Source of the DNA: Methylibium sp031393925
GTDB taxonomy: Bacteria; Pseudomonadota; Gammaproteobacteria; Burkholderiales; Burkholderiaceae_C
Length of the DNA: 21,803 nucleotides
NCBI RefSeq assembly: GCF_031393925.1
Contig: NZ_JANMWL010000121.1
Location: 1-21,803, forward strand
Direction: 5' to 3'
The notes beneath the pieces were generated by a model that worked only from the letters and a program-made list of their open reading frames with translations, did not search any database and had not been told where the DNA came from. Position 1 is the stretch's first letter, and each line of letters starts with the position of its first letter. This document shows positions 14,885 to 21,803 of this stretch, piece by piece. The position numbers and the translations under genes are program-made.

Positions 14885-16329
14885 CACCGCGCCCGCGCTT
14901 GGGTCTGCGCCCAGTGCTCCTGCGCCTGGCCCTGCGCGATGTAAGCCTCGGCCAGACACGTCGGGTCGGCGATCAACCGCGCGCGCCATTCGCCCAGCCT
15001 GACCTTGCCCTCGACCAGGCCGCGCATCACGCCCACATGTTCGGTCCAGCCGATGCTGTTGCAGCCGACCAGGTGCTCGTCATCGAACTGCAGGCTCAGG
15101 TGCTTGAAGCCGTCCTGGTCGGTCAATTCGGCCTGCTCGCCACCCGGCACGCCTTGCCAGTCGCCGAAGCTCGCAGAGATGAGGCCCAGGGTGTCTAGCA
15201 CATTGATCTGCGTCACGCGCTGCAGCACGGCGCCGCGGCCGAGCATGTTCATCGCGGCCACATAGGCCTCGTCGGCCGCGTTGGGTTGGATCGCGCTGAT
15301 GACGCGCTGCCGGGTGGCCAGGTCGTAGGCTTCGGCGCAGTCGCCGGCGGCGAAGATGCCGGGCACGTTGGTCTGCAGCCGCTCGTCGGTCAGCACGCCC
15401 TGGCCGCAGTCGATGCCGGAGCCCTTCAAGAAGGCGACGTTGGGCTTCACGCCGGTGGCGCTGATCACGAGGTCGGCGTCGAGCGTCTGGCCATTGGACA
15501 GACGCACGCGCATCGGCCCCGGCGCGCCGTTGGCCGATGCCGCTGCCGGCGTGGCAGCCACCACCGGAGTCGGTGCCGGCTTGTTGTCGCCAACGCCGAA
15601 GAACTCGGCGATCTTGCCCAGCAAGCCGCCGCCGCTGGCTGACGTGCTCGGGGCAGCTGCGGCGGAAGTCGTCGCGCCGTGCCGGGCCGCGCCCGCTGCC
15701 TCGATCGCCTCGACGCGTGTGCCGGTGAAGACACGCACGCCCTTCTTCTCGCACCAGGTCTTGATCATGTTGCCCGCGGTCGGGCCCATCATGCGCGGCA
15801 CCATCCGGTCGCCCATTTCGACGACGGTGAGCTCCACGCCACGCGCGGCCAGCGACTCCATGATGATGCAGCCGATGAAGCCGGCGCCCATCTGCAGCAC
15901 CTTGGCGCCGGGCTTGGCGAGCTGTTCGATATGGCGCGCGTTCTCCAAGGTCCAGCACGGGTGAACGCCCGGCAGGTCCATGCCCGCAATCGGCGGGCGC
16001 ACCGGCTGCGAGCCGGTGGCGATGAGCAGGGTGTCGAAGCCGACGATGTTGCCGTTGCCGAGCGTGACCGTGCGGCGTGCGGCATCGACGCTGGTCGCGC
16101 TCTGCTGAACGTGGGCGATGTTCAGTCGCTGCAGGTGCGCATCGTCGCGGCGCAGGTAGGTGCCGCTTTCGTCGACGCGGCCCACCAGCAAGTAGGGAAT
16201 CGCCATGCGCGAATACGGCGGCTCGAGCTCGTCGCCGACGATCGTGATGGTGTCGTAAGGCGCGTGCTTGCGAATCGTCTCGGCCGCGATGACGCCGGCC
16301 GGACCTGCGCCCAGGATGAGGTGTCTCAT
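14884..16329 (-). CDS. aorC: FAD-dependent NAD(P)-linked oxidoreductase subunit of AOR (AorC-like)
   Basis: The product is 481 residues from ATG 16329 (MRHLILGAGPAGVIAAE). GGAGA lies seven bases upstream; the TTG four codons earlier is probably part of that site. The FAD Rossmann motif is GAGPAG (7-12), and ATGSQP (105-110) follows. The NAD Rossmann motif is MGAGFIG (147-153), and FAAGDCAEA (326-334) closes the FAD site. Its place after aorB fits the flavin subunit that links AorAB electrons to NAD+. Residues about 211-272 are an Ala/Ser/Pro/Gly-rich insertion containing GLLGKIAEFFGVGD, inside the NAD domain (see findings). The stop overlaps the MoaD-like gene. Confidence 0.88.
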   Translation of the reverse strand: MRHLILGAGPAGVIAAETIRKHAPYDTITIVGDELEPPYSRMAIPYLLVGRVDESGTYLRRDDAHLQRLNIAHVQQSATSVDAARRTVTLGNGNIVGFDTLLIATGSQPVRPPIAGMDLPGVHPCWTLENARHIEQLAKPGAKVLQMGAGFIGCIIMESLAARGVELTVVEMGDRMVPRMMGPTAGNMIKTWCEKKGVRVFTGTRVEAIEAAGAARHGATTSAAAAPSTSASGGGLLGKIAEFFGVGDNKPAPTPVVAATPAAASANGAPGPMRVRLSNGQTLDADLVISATGVKPNVAFLKGSGIDCGQGVLTDERLQTNVPGIFAAGDCAEAYDLATRQRVISAIQPNAADEAYVAAMNMLGRGAVLQRVTQINVLDTLGLISASFGDWQGVPGGEQAELTDQDGFKHLSLQFDDEHLVGCNSIGWTEHVGVMRGLVEGKVRLGEWRARLIADPTCLAEAYIAQGQAQEHWAQTQARAR

Positions 16330-16355
16330 CGTGCTCTCCAAGGAAAAAATGAGAA

Positions 16356-16384
16356 AGGGCGGATCAAGTCTCCTCGTCCGCCCT
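16356..16384 (-). terminator. Intercistronic hairpin with U-rich tail between aorB and aorC
   Basis: On the minus strand the stem AGGGCGGA (16384-16377) pairs with TCCGCCCT (16363-16356) around a 13-nt loop, followed by TTTCTCATTTTTT (16355-16343). The Shine-Dalgarno and ATG of aorC come right after. It is a plausible weak terminator or attenuator that would let only part of the transcripts run into aorC. Confidence 0.55.
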
Positions 16385-16407
16385 GCCCCTTGCGGGAAAT
16401 TGACGAC

Positions 16408-18255
16408 TTACAAGCCGAGTCGCGCGCGCGTCTCGGCCTTGAGCGTGCCGTCGGCGTGCCAGCCGCGCGCTTCGTAGTACTGCGGCAGCATTTCGGGCAG
16501 CTTGTTAACCAGGCCCTTGGCCGGCCCGGTTTTGGCCGGCTCGGTCAAGAGGCGTTTGGGCAAGGTGTCATCCTTGGCCGTGAAGCCGGCGCGGTTGTTG
16601 AAGTCGCGCTCCATGTTCCAGACGCGCTCGCCGATTTCGTTGAGCTTCTCCAGTGTGAACTCGTCGCCGCAGGCTGCCGCGAGCTGCGGCTGCACGTCGG
16701 CCAGGCCCCAGGCGAAGCTGGTGAAGACGCAGATGCCGGCCGAGTCGAACACCGCCGTCGCGTCCTGGAAAGCCTTGACCAGCTCGGGCTTGCCTTCGGC
16801 AACCAGCGGATCGGTCTTGACCGGAATGCCCAGCACTTCGGAGGCCACGGTGTAGCCGCGAAGGTGGCAGGCGCCGCGGTTGGAAGTGGCGTAAGCCAAT
16901 CCCATGCCCTGAATGGCGCGCGAGTCGTAGGCCGGGAACTCCTGGCCCTTGACGCTCATGGAAAGGTCGGGGTAGCCGTACTTCTTGGTCAGGCGGGCCG
17001 AGCCCATGCCGATTTCCTTGCCGAAGCCTTCGCCATTGGCGGTGATCTCGGCAAAGTGAACCAGCGCGCGGGCCGAGCCAAAGGGCGCGTCGGTGCCGAG
17101 TTGCTCCTTGGTGAGCACGCCCATCTCGAACAGCTCCATCACCGCGCCAATCGTGGCGCCGAAGGAGATCGGGTCCATGCCCTGCTCATTGCACAGCATG
17201 TTGGCGTATTGCAGCGCGTCGAGATCGTTCACGCCGTTGGCATTGCCCAGCGCCCATGCGGCTTCGTACTCGAGCCCGCCCGAAGCGCCCCAGTACTGCG
17301 GCTTGTTCTCGACCGAGAAGTGCCCCTGGTCGATCTTCTGGATGCGCCCGCAGGCGATGGTGCAGCCGAAGCAAGCCTGGTTGGTGACCAGCGGCTTCTT
17401 GCCGTCGGTCTTGCGCGGCGTGGCCATTGCTTCGGCCGAAATATCCTTGGCGCCCTCGAACTGAACGTCGCGGTGGTTGCGCGTGGGCGACGCGCCCATC
17501 TCGTTGATGACGTTCATCAGCACCTGGGTGCCATAGGTCGGCAGGCCCTGGCCGGTGACGGCGTTGTCGGCGAGGATCTTCTTTTTCTCGAAGGTGACCC
17601 GCATGAACTCCTTGGGGTTGGCGATGTTGCCCACGCCCTTGGTGCCGCGCACGGCAATGGCCTTCAAGTTCTTGGAGCCCATGACGGCACCGACGCCCGA
17701 GCGGCCGGCAGCGCGGTGCAGGTCGTTGACGACGGCGGCATACAGCACGCCGTTCTCGCCCGCCTTGCCGATGCTCGACACGCGCGTGAGCGGATCCTGG
17801 TGCTGCTTCTTGATGATCTCTTCGGTCTGCCACACGCTCTTGCCCCACAGGTGGGCGGCGTCGCGCAGTTCGGCCTTGTCGTCTTCGATGGAGAGATAGA
17901 CGGGCTTGGCAGACTTGCCTTCGAAGATGACCATGTCCCAGCCGGCGAACTTGAGCTCAGCGCCCCAGTAGCCGCCGGAGTTGGAGCAAGCGATCGCGCC
18001 GGTGAGCGGGCCCTTGGTCACGACCGTGTAGCGACCGCCAGTGGAGGCCATGGTGCCGGTCAGAGGGCCCGTGGCCCAGATGATCTTGTTCTCGGGCGAC
18101 AGCGGGTCGACCTTGGCGTCGATCTCCTCGGTGAGGTACTTGGATGCCATGCCGCGCGAGCCTAGATAGGCGCGCGCCCAGTCCATTTTGAGCGGCTCGG
18201 ACGTGACCGTGCCCTTGGTGAGATTGACGCGAAGAACTTTTCCTGCCCAAGACAT
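16408..18255 (-). CDS. aorB: Aldehyde:ferredoxin oxidoreductase-family catalytic subunit (tungsten, pterin)
   Basis: The product is 615 residues, the standard AOR length. It oxidises aldehydes to carboxylic acids on a tungsten bis-pyranopterin site next to a 4Fe-4S cluster. The N-terminus MSWAGKVLRVNLTKG is a family mark. The cofactor domain is seen in ATGPLTGTMASTGGRYTVV and SNSGGYWGAELKFAGWD. SSIGKAGENGVLYA and GRSGVGAVMGSKNLKAI are the next family motifs. Cluster ligands are CFGCTIAC (Cys295, 298, 302) and DSAGIC (Cys509). GGLEYEAAWALG (Glu329, Glu331) and RGACHLRG (His464) hold the probable catalytic Glu and His. It starts 10 bp after aorA with GAGGAG before the ATG. Confidence 0.95.
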   Translation of the reverse strand: MSWAGKVLRVNLTKGTVTSEPLKMDWARAYLGSRGMASKYLTEEIDAKVDPLSPENKIIWATGPLTGTMASTGGRYTVVTKGPLTGAIACSNSGGYWGAELKFAGWDMVIFEGKSAKPVYLSIEDDKAELRDAAHLWGKSVWQTEEIIKKQHQDPLTRVSSIGKAGENGVLYAAVVNDLHRAAGRSGVGAVMGSKNLKAIAVRGTKGVGNIANPKEFMRVTFEKKKILADNAVTGQGLPTYGTQVLMNVINEMGASPTRNHRDVQFEGAKDISAEAMATPRKTDGKKPLVTNQACFGCTIACGRIQKIDQGHFSVENKPQYWGASGGLEYEAAWALGNANGVNDLDALQYANMLCNEQGMDPISFGATIGAVMELFEMGVLTKEQLGTDAPFGSARALVHFAEITANGEGFGKEIGMGSARLTKKYGYPDLSMSVKGQEFPAYDSRAIQGMGLAYATSNRGACHLRGYTVASEVLGIPVKTDPLVAEGKPELVKAFQDATAVFDSAGICVFTSFAWGLADVQPQLAAACGDEFTLEKLNEIGERVWNMERDFNNRAGFTAKDDTLPKRLLTEPAKTGPAKGLVNKLPEMLPQYYEARGWHADGTLKAETRARLGL

Positions 18256-18265
18256 ATTTTTCTCC

Positions 18266-18745
18266 TCAAGCCGCGGCGGCGTTCTGGTTGCCCAACTTCT
18301 CGGCCCAGGCGGACATTTTGTCCAGACCGGTCCAGTTGGCGTCGACATAGGTGATCGCGCCGGTGGGGCAGGCCTCGGCACAGGCCGGCTCGCCACCGCA
18401 CAGGTCGCACTTCTGTACCTTGCCGGTTTCCTGCACGTAGTTCACGGTGCCGAACGGGCAGGCGATGGTGCAGACCTTGCAGCCGACGCACGTGGTTTCA
18501 TTGACGATCTTGGCGCCGGTCATCTGGTCGATCGTGATGGCTTCGACCGGGCAGGCATGCAGGCACCAGGCCTCGTCGCACTGCGTGCAGGTGTAGGGCA
18601 CCTTGCGCCCGGTATGGTGGAAGTCGAACACCTTGATGCGCGACTTGCTCGGTGCGTAGACGCCGTAGTTCTCGAACGAGCAGGCCATCTCGCATTGAAG
18701 GCAGCCGGTGCACTTCTCGGGGTTGATGTGGAGGGTCTTCTGCAT
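18266..18745 (-). CDS. aorA: Four-cluster ferredoxin-like electron-transfer subunit of AOR
   Basis: The product is 159 residues from ATG 18745 (MQKTLHINPEKCTGCLQCEMAC), with AGGAG ten bases upstream. Sixteen cysteines fall in four groups, CTGCLQCEMAC, CTQCDEAWCLHAC, CVGCKVCTIAC and CDLCGGEPACAEAC, enough for four 4Fe-4S clusters. The family is the DmsB/HycB-like polyferredoxin. In AOR complexes this subunit takes electrons from the tungsten subunit and passes them along the AorAB chain to the flavin subunit. It is first in the operon, and the coding order A-B-C matches Aromatoleum-type AOR. The last 20 residues (KMSAWAEKLGNQNAAAA) are cysteine-free. Confidence 0.93.
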   Translation of the reverse strand: MQKTLHINPEKCTGCLQCEMACSFENYGVYAPSKSRIKVFDFHHTGRKVPYTCTQCDEAWCLHACPVEAITIDQMTGAKIVNETTCVGCKVCTIACPFGTVNYVQETGKVQKCDLCGGEPACAEACPTGAITYVDANWTGLDKMSAWAEKLGNQNAAAA

Positions 18746-19102
18746 GGCTGGATGTCTCCTGATCGGGGGGATCGAATTGTCAGCGTTCGGGCAGGCGCGA
18801 CGCGGCATGCGAAGCCCTTCACTGGACGGAATATGGTGTGGACTATGCAGCGCCGTTCATATCCGGGAAATCCCCTGTGACGAATGCTGCCCACGGCATA
18901 GGGGGACTTGCTCCCATTCCGAGGAAAAAACAATCGGGAAGTCGCCGTTGACAGGGTTGCTGCGAAATTGAACATTCCCCTCCCATCTCTTAGCATCCGC
19001 TTCGCGCTGGGTTCTCCTGCGCATCCGACAGGTGTTCGCAGCCGTACACCGTGTCGACAAGAGACGAGCCGCCGCTGGCGGCTTCATGAAAAGGATGGCT
19101 CG
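18746..19102. other. 357-bp divergent control region between aorA and its regulator
   Basis: There is no convincing gene here. On the plus strand, TTGACA (18948-18953) is a perfect -35 word, but the base run 17 bp on is a weak AACATT. A GG-N10-GC pair at 18834-18849 resembles a sigma-54 site on the plus strand (TGGTGTG...TGCA), matching only the core. GGTGT (19031-19035) and ACACC (19046-19050) form an inverted repeat. GGGAAATCCC (18865-18874) and GGGA-N5-TCCC (18903-18915) are two small palindromes. On the minus strand I found neither a GG-N10-GC site nor a clear -35/-10 pair for aorA. Confidence 0.5.
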
Positions 19103-21184
19103 ATGTCCACGCCGACCCCGCACTCCACCCTGACCGCCGCCCGTCGCCGCCGCGACGAAGCCGCGCAGCGGCCAATCGCCAGCGCCTTGCCGCTCGACGG
19201 CGAGCATGTGCTGTCGATCAACGAATCGCATGAACGCTGCGCCGCACTCGGTTTATCACGCATCGGCGCGCCCGACTATTCGCCCATCACCCGCTCCGAC
19301 TTCGCCCTCACGCGCGAGCGCAACCGGCGCCTGTTCTCACATGCCGCCCCGGTGATGGAGCTGCTGTTCGAGCAGATCGCCAAGACGCAGAGCATGGTGG
19401 TGCTGACCGACGCGCAAGGCACCATCCTCCATTCGATGGGCGACGAAGACTTTCTCGAGAAGGCCGCCAAGGTGGCGCTCGCGCCCGGCGTCAATTGGGC
19501 CGAATGCACCAAGGGCACCAACGGCATGGGCACGGCGCTGGTCGACGAGCGGGCGGTGCTGGTGCATGCCGACGAGCACTTCATGCACGCCAACCACTTC
19601 CTGACCTGCCAGGCCTCGCCGATCCTCGACCCGCGCGGCAACATTCTCGGCGTGCTCGACGTCTCCGGCGACCGCCGCGGCTACCACCAGCACACCATGG
19701 GGCTGGTCAAGATGTCGGCCCGCATGATCGAAAACCACTGGCTCAACGACGACTTCCGCGACGCGCTGCGGCTGCACTTCCACAGCCGCGTCGAATTCAT
19801 CGGCACGCTGATGGAAGGCATCTTGGCGGTCGACCACGATGGCCGCATCCTAGGCGCCAACCGCAGCGCGCTCGACCTGCTGGGCCTGTCGGGTGCGGCG
19901 CTGCGCATGCACACCGTGACCAGCCTGCTGGGCATGCCGATGGGCGCGATCATCGACCACGGCCGCCCGCCGCTGGCCGCACCCATGCGCATGGCGCTGC
20001 CCAACGGGCACGTCGTGCAGGTGCAGGCACGCTGCAACTGGCCGCTGTGGCACGGCGGCTGGGCCGCAACGCCGTCGCTCGATGAATCGAATACGACCAG
20101 CGCGACCGCCGCGCCCGAGCCGGCCACGGGTGACGCGCGGGCGCCGATCAGCCGTGGGGCAAAGGTCGCCGAAGACAGCACCGAGCCAGCGACACCGGCG
20201 GCGCCGAGTTTTGCGGACCTGCAGACCGGCGACGCGCAGATCGAAGCGGTGATCAACAAGCTGCGCCGCGTGGTCGACCGCGACATCCCGGTGCTCATCC
20301 TCGGCGAAGCCGGCAGCGGCAAGGAGATGCTGGCACGCGCCATCCACCGGGAGTCGCGGCGCGCTCTGCTGCCCTTCGTCGCCGTGCAATGCGCCTCCAC
20401 CCCCGAAACGCTGCTCGAGACGGAGCTGTTCGGCTACGCCGAAGGCGTGTTCCCCGGCGTGCGGCGCAAGGGCGCGGTGGGCAAGCTGGTGAAGGCCAGC
20501 GGCGGCACGCTGTTCCTCGACGAAGTGGGCGGCCTGCCCGCCGGCCTGCAGGCGCGGCTGCTGCACGCGCTGCAGGACAAGCGCGTCACGCCGCTCGGCG
20601 CGGTGCAGCCGGTCGAGATCGACGTGGCCCTGGTCGGCGCCACCGACCGCAACCCGCGCGAGCTGGTCGATACCCACAGCATCCGCGAAGACCTCTACTA
20701 CCGCCTCAACGGCCTGGCCGTGAAGCTGCCCCCGCTGCGCGAGCGCACCGATCTGCGCACGCTGGTGCGCCGCATCCTGGCCAACGAGGGTGCCGCCGCG
20801 CCGCAACTCGTGGCCTCCGACGTGCAGAGTCTGCTCGAAGGCTACGACTGGCCGGGCAACCTGCGCCAGCTCGCCAGCGTGCTGCACACCGCGGCCGTCA
20901 TGGCGGCCGGCGAGGCGACGATCACCCGCGAGCATCTGTCGGACGACTTCCTCGACGAGGCCTCGCAGCGCCAGGTCGCGGGCAACCAGGCGGCCGCCAA
21001 CGAGCCCGCACCCGGCCACCCCACGCTGCCGGGCGCGTCCGGCGGCACGCTTGAAGAACTGGAGCGCGAAATGATCCGCCAGGCGGTCGACGCCGCCGAC
21101 GGCAACATCTCGGTGGCTTCCAAGCGGCTGGGCATCAGCCGCAACACCATCTACCGCAAGCTGCGCTGGCGCACCGCTGCCTGA
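19103..21184 (+). CDS. AcoR-type GAF/AAA+/Fis-HTH transcriptional regulator with altered GAFTGA loop
   Basis: The product is 693 residues from ATG 19103, with AAGGA (19091-19095) before it; the frame upstream to 18908 is unlikely coding. A GAF-like sensor covers about residues 80-215 (with LTDAQGTILHSMGD and TKGTNGMGTALVDE). A PAS-like segment follows at about 228-320, then a low-complexity linker (325-368). The AAA+ domain spans 375-610, with Walker A GEAGSGKE (401-408) and Walker B GGTLFLDEVG (467-476). The arginine region is IREDLYYRLN (528-537), and YDWPGNLRQL follows. A Fis-type HTH ends the protein (GNISVASKRLGISRNTIYRKL). The sigma-54-contact loop is GVFPGV (448-453), not GAFTGA. It is divergent from aorA and is its likely regulator. 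Confidence 0.9.
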   Translation: MSTPTPHSTLTAARRRRDEAAQRPIASALPLDGEHVLSINESHERCAALGLSRIGAPDYSPITRSDFALTRERNRRLFSHAAPVMELLFEQIAKTQSMVVLTDAQGTILHSMGDEDFLEKAAKVALAPGVNWAECTKGTNGMGTALVDERAVLVHADEHFMHANHFLTCQASPILDPRGNILGVLDVSGDRRGYHQHTMGLVKMSARMIENHWLNDDFRDALRLHFHSRVEFIGTLMEGILAVDHDGRILGANRSALDLLGLSGAALRMHTVTSLLGMPMGAIIDHGRPPLAAPMRMALPNGHVVQVQARCNWPLWHGGWAATPSLDESNTTSATAAPEPATGDARAPISRGAKVAEDSTEPATPAAPSFADLQTGDAQIEAVINKLRRVVDRDIPVLILGEAGSGKEMLARAIHRESRRALLPFVAVQCASTPETLLETELFGYAEGVFPGVRRKGAVGKLVKASGGTLFLDEVGGLPAGLQARLLHALQDKRVTPLGAVQPVEIDVALVGATDRNPRELVDTHSIREDLYYRLNGLAVKLPPLRERTDLRTLVRRILANEGAAAPQLVASDVQSLLEGYDWPGNLRQLASVLHTAAVMAAGEATITREHLSDDFLDEASQRQVAGNQAAANEPAPGHPTLPGASGGTLEELEREMIRQAVDAADGNISVASKRLGISRNTIYRKLRWRTAA

Positions 21185-21214
21185 ACGCAGCCGCCACCGC
21201 GCGCCGCGTTCAGG

Positions 21215-21230
21215 GCGCACCGGGGTGCGC
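21215..21230. terminator. Short hairpin between convergent regulator and hydrolase genes
   Basis: GCGCACC (21215-21221) and GGTGCGC (21224-21230) form 7-bp arms with a 2-nt gap (or 6 bp with a CGGG loop), 30 bp after the regulator stop. No T run follows. It is a weak terminator candidate. Confidence 0.3.
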
Positions 21231-21297
21231 GCGGCACCTTCGCGTCCATTGAGTCGCTGCAATCACAGCCGCGCTGTCCGCCTCCCGTTGCAATGAT

Positions 21298-21803
21298 TCA
21301 GCGCACTGGAAGGCGCGACGAGCGCCGCGCCTGCAGATCGGCGACCCACTCGCGCGCCGCCGCGAGCAGCGCCGGCAAGAGCAGCGGGTCACTCATGCGA
21401 TGGCCGGCGTCGACGGCGCAGTGCGCGCGCGCATGCGGCGCGCTGGCCGACAGCGCCGCGGCCACCGCGGGGTCGCAGGTCGCGTCGCGCCCACCCCAGG
21501 CCAGCGCCACGGGCACGTCCAGCGCCGCGAGGCGAGCGCTCGGCTCGTTGCCAAAGTGCAGCCAGGCGAAATGCGCATGCACGCGCCACGCGGCTTGCAG
21601 GGCAAGGCTGGCCGGCGCCAGCTTTGCCGCCTCGAAGACCAGCCCGCTGGCCGCCACGCCGTCGGCCGCGGACTGGGCATCGTCGTAGGCCGACCAGACG
21701 CGCGCCAGGCGCTCGTCGAGGCCGGCATCGCTCCCCGAAATACCCGCTGTACCAGGACGCAACACCTCGGGCGTCGCGCCTTGATACAGCCGCTCGGCCG
21801 CAT
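21298..21803 (-). CDS. Alpha/beta hydrolase, C-terminal part (N-terminus beyond window)
   Basis: The frame is open to the window edge, giving 167 residues before TGA 21298. Read from the edge it begins AAERLYQGATPEVLRPGTAG. The C-terminal half shows an alpha/beta hydrolase pattern. LDVPVALAWGGRDATCDP holds the probable acid residue, and HCAVDAGHRMSDP holds the catalytic histidine after a short strand. The nucleophile elbow and oxyanion loop are outside the window, so the substrate class cannot be judged. The last helix (LLLPALLAAAREWVADL) and a basic tail, RRSSRLPVR, close it. It is convergent with the regulator gene. Confidence 0.75.
   Translation of the reverse strand, partial: AAERLYQGATPEVLRPGTAGISGSDAGLDERLARVWSAYDDAQSAADGVAASGLVFEAAKLAPASLALQAAWRVHAHFAWLHFGNEPSARLAALDVPVALAWGGRDATCDPAVAAALSASAPHARAHCAVDAGHRMSDPLLLPALLAAAREWVADLQARRSSRLPVR

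Noticed and set aside
16330..16341. TTG start for aorC, four codons upstream
   Set aside because: The TTG overlaps the GGAG ribosome site of the ATG at 16329, and the ATG gives the canonical MRHLILGAGPAG beginning.
15679..18165. 828-residue open frame on the plus strand opposite aorB/aorC
   Set aside because: It is antisense to two genes with clear cofactor motifs. Its composition (His/Arg/Ala/Gly/Val-rich, no domain pattern) is typical of mirrored high-GC codons.
18746..18960. Sigma-54 (-24/-12) promoter for aorA on the minus strand
   Set aside because: I searched for GG-N10-GC. The nearest candidates have spacers of 7, 9 or 11, so none is acceptable.
19850..21262. 470-residue open frame on the minus strand opposite the regulator
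   Set aside because: It lies fully antisense to the AAA+ domain and HTH, with no recognisable motif and a His/Ala/Arg-rich shadow composition.

Overview
The window reads as chromosomal DNA of a high-GC betaproteobacterium. The best fit is Burkholderiales in the Rubrivivax/Leptothrix/Piscinibacter neighbourhood. This rests on strong G/C third positions, the dapA-bamC-MBL hydrolase order, a cyanide-insensitive-type bd oxidase, and Burkholderiales-like dapA, dut and coaBC proteins. I could not run a database search, so the taxonomic call is an inference. No tRNA, rRNA, CRISPR array, insertion sequence or prophage gene was seen.

Layout. (1) 1-1220, minus: the N-terminal two thirds of ParE, cut by the window edge. 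(2) 1331-7297, plus: a SAM methyltransferase, an MFS transporter overlapping a 46-residue membrane peptide, a second methyltransferase, dapA, bamC and an MBL-fold hydrolase. A bidirectional terminator at 7318-7345 closes this run. (3) 7394-9427, minus: an Ala-rich small lipoprotein, an unknown 165-residue protein, and a JmjC/cupin ribosomal oxygenase. The oxygenase is divergent from a SlyD-type FKBP prolyl isomerase (9453-9974) across only 25 bp. (4) 9995-11683, minus: dut and coaBC. (5) 11805-14176, plus: cydA/cydB of the short-Q-loop (CIO) type. (6) 14282-18745, minus: a five-gene aldehyde:ferredoxin oxidoreductase-family operon. In transcription order it encodes a four-cluster ferredoxin-like subunit (aorA), the tungsten/pterin catalytic subunit (aorB), an FAD/NAD subunit (aorC), a MoaD/ThiS-like sulfur carrier and an unrecognised 99-residue protein. 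(7) 19103-21184, plus: a divergent GAF/AAA+/Fis-HTH (AcoR-type) regulator. (8) 21298-21803, minus: the C-terminal part of an alpha/beta hydrolase.

How the genes work together. The most distinctive unit is the AOR locus plus its divergent regulator. The subunit set matches the AorABC enzymes of Aromatoleum-type bacteria, which oxidise aldehydes to acids and pass electrons to NAD+. Those enzymes assemble as many AorAB units on one AorC. Here a hairpin followed by a U-rich run lies exactly between aorB and aorC, where it could lower aorC expression to suit such a stoichiometry. The regulator is built like a sigma-54 activator, but its GAFTGA loop reads GVFPGV and I find no -24/-12 promoter before aorA. 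It may therefore act without sigma-54.

Other unusual features are a terminator-like 14-bp hairpin that contains the start codon of the MBL hydrolase gene, and a perfect inverted repeat whose two arms contain the two divergent start codons of the slyD-like and ribosomal oxygenase genes.
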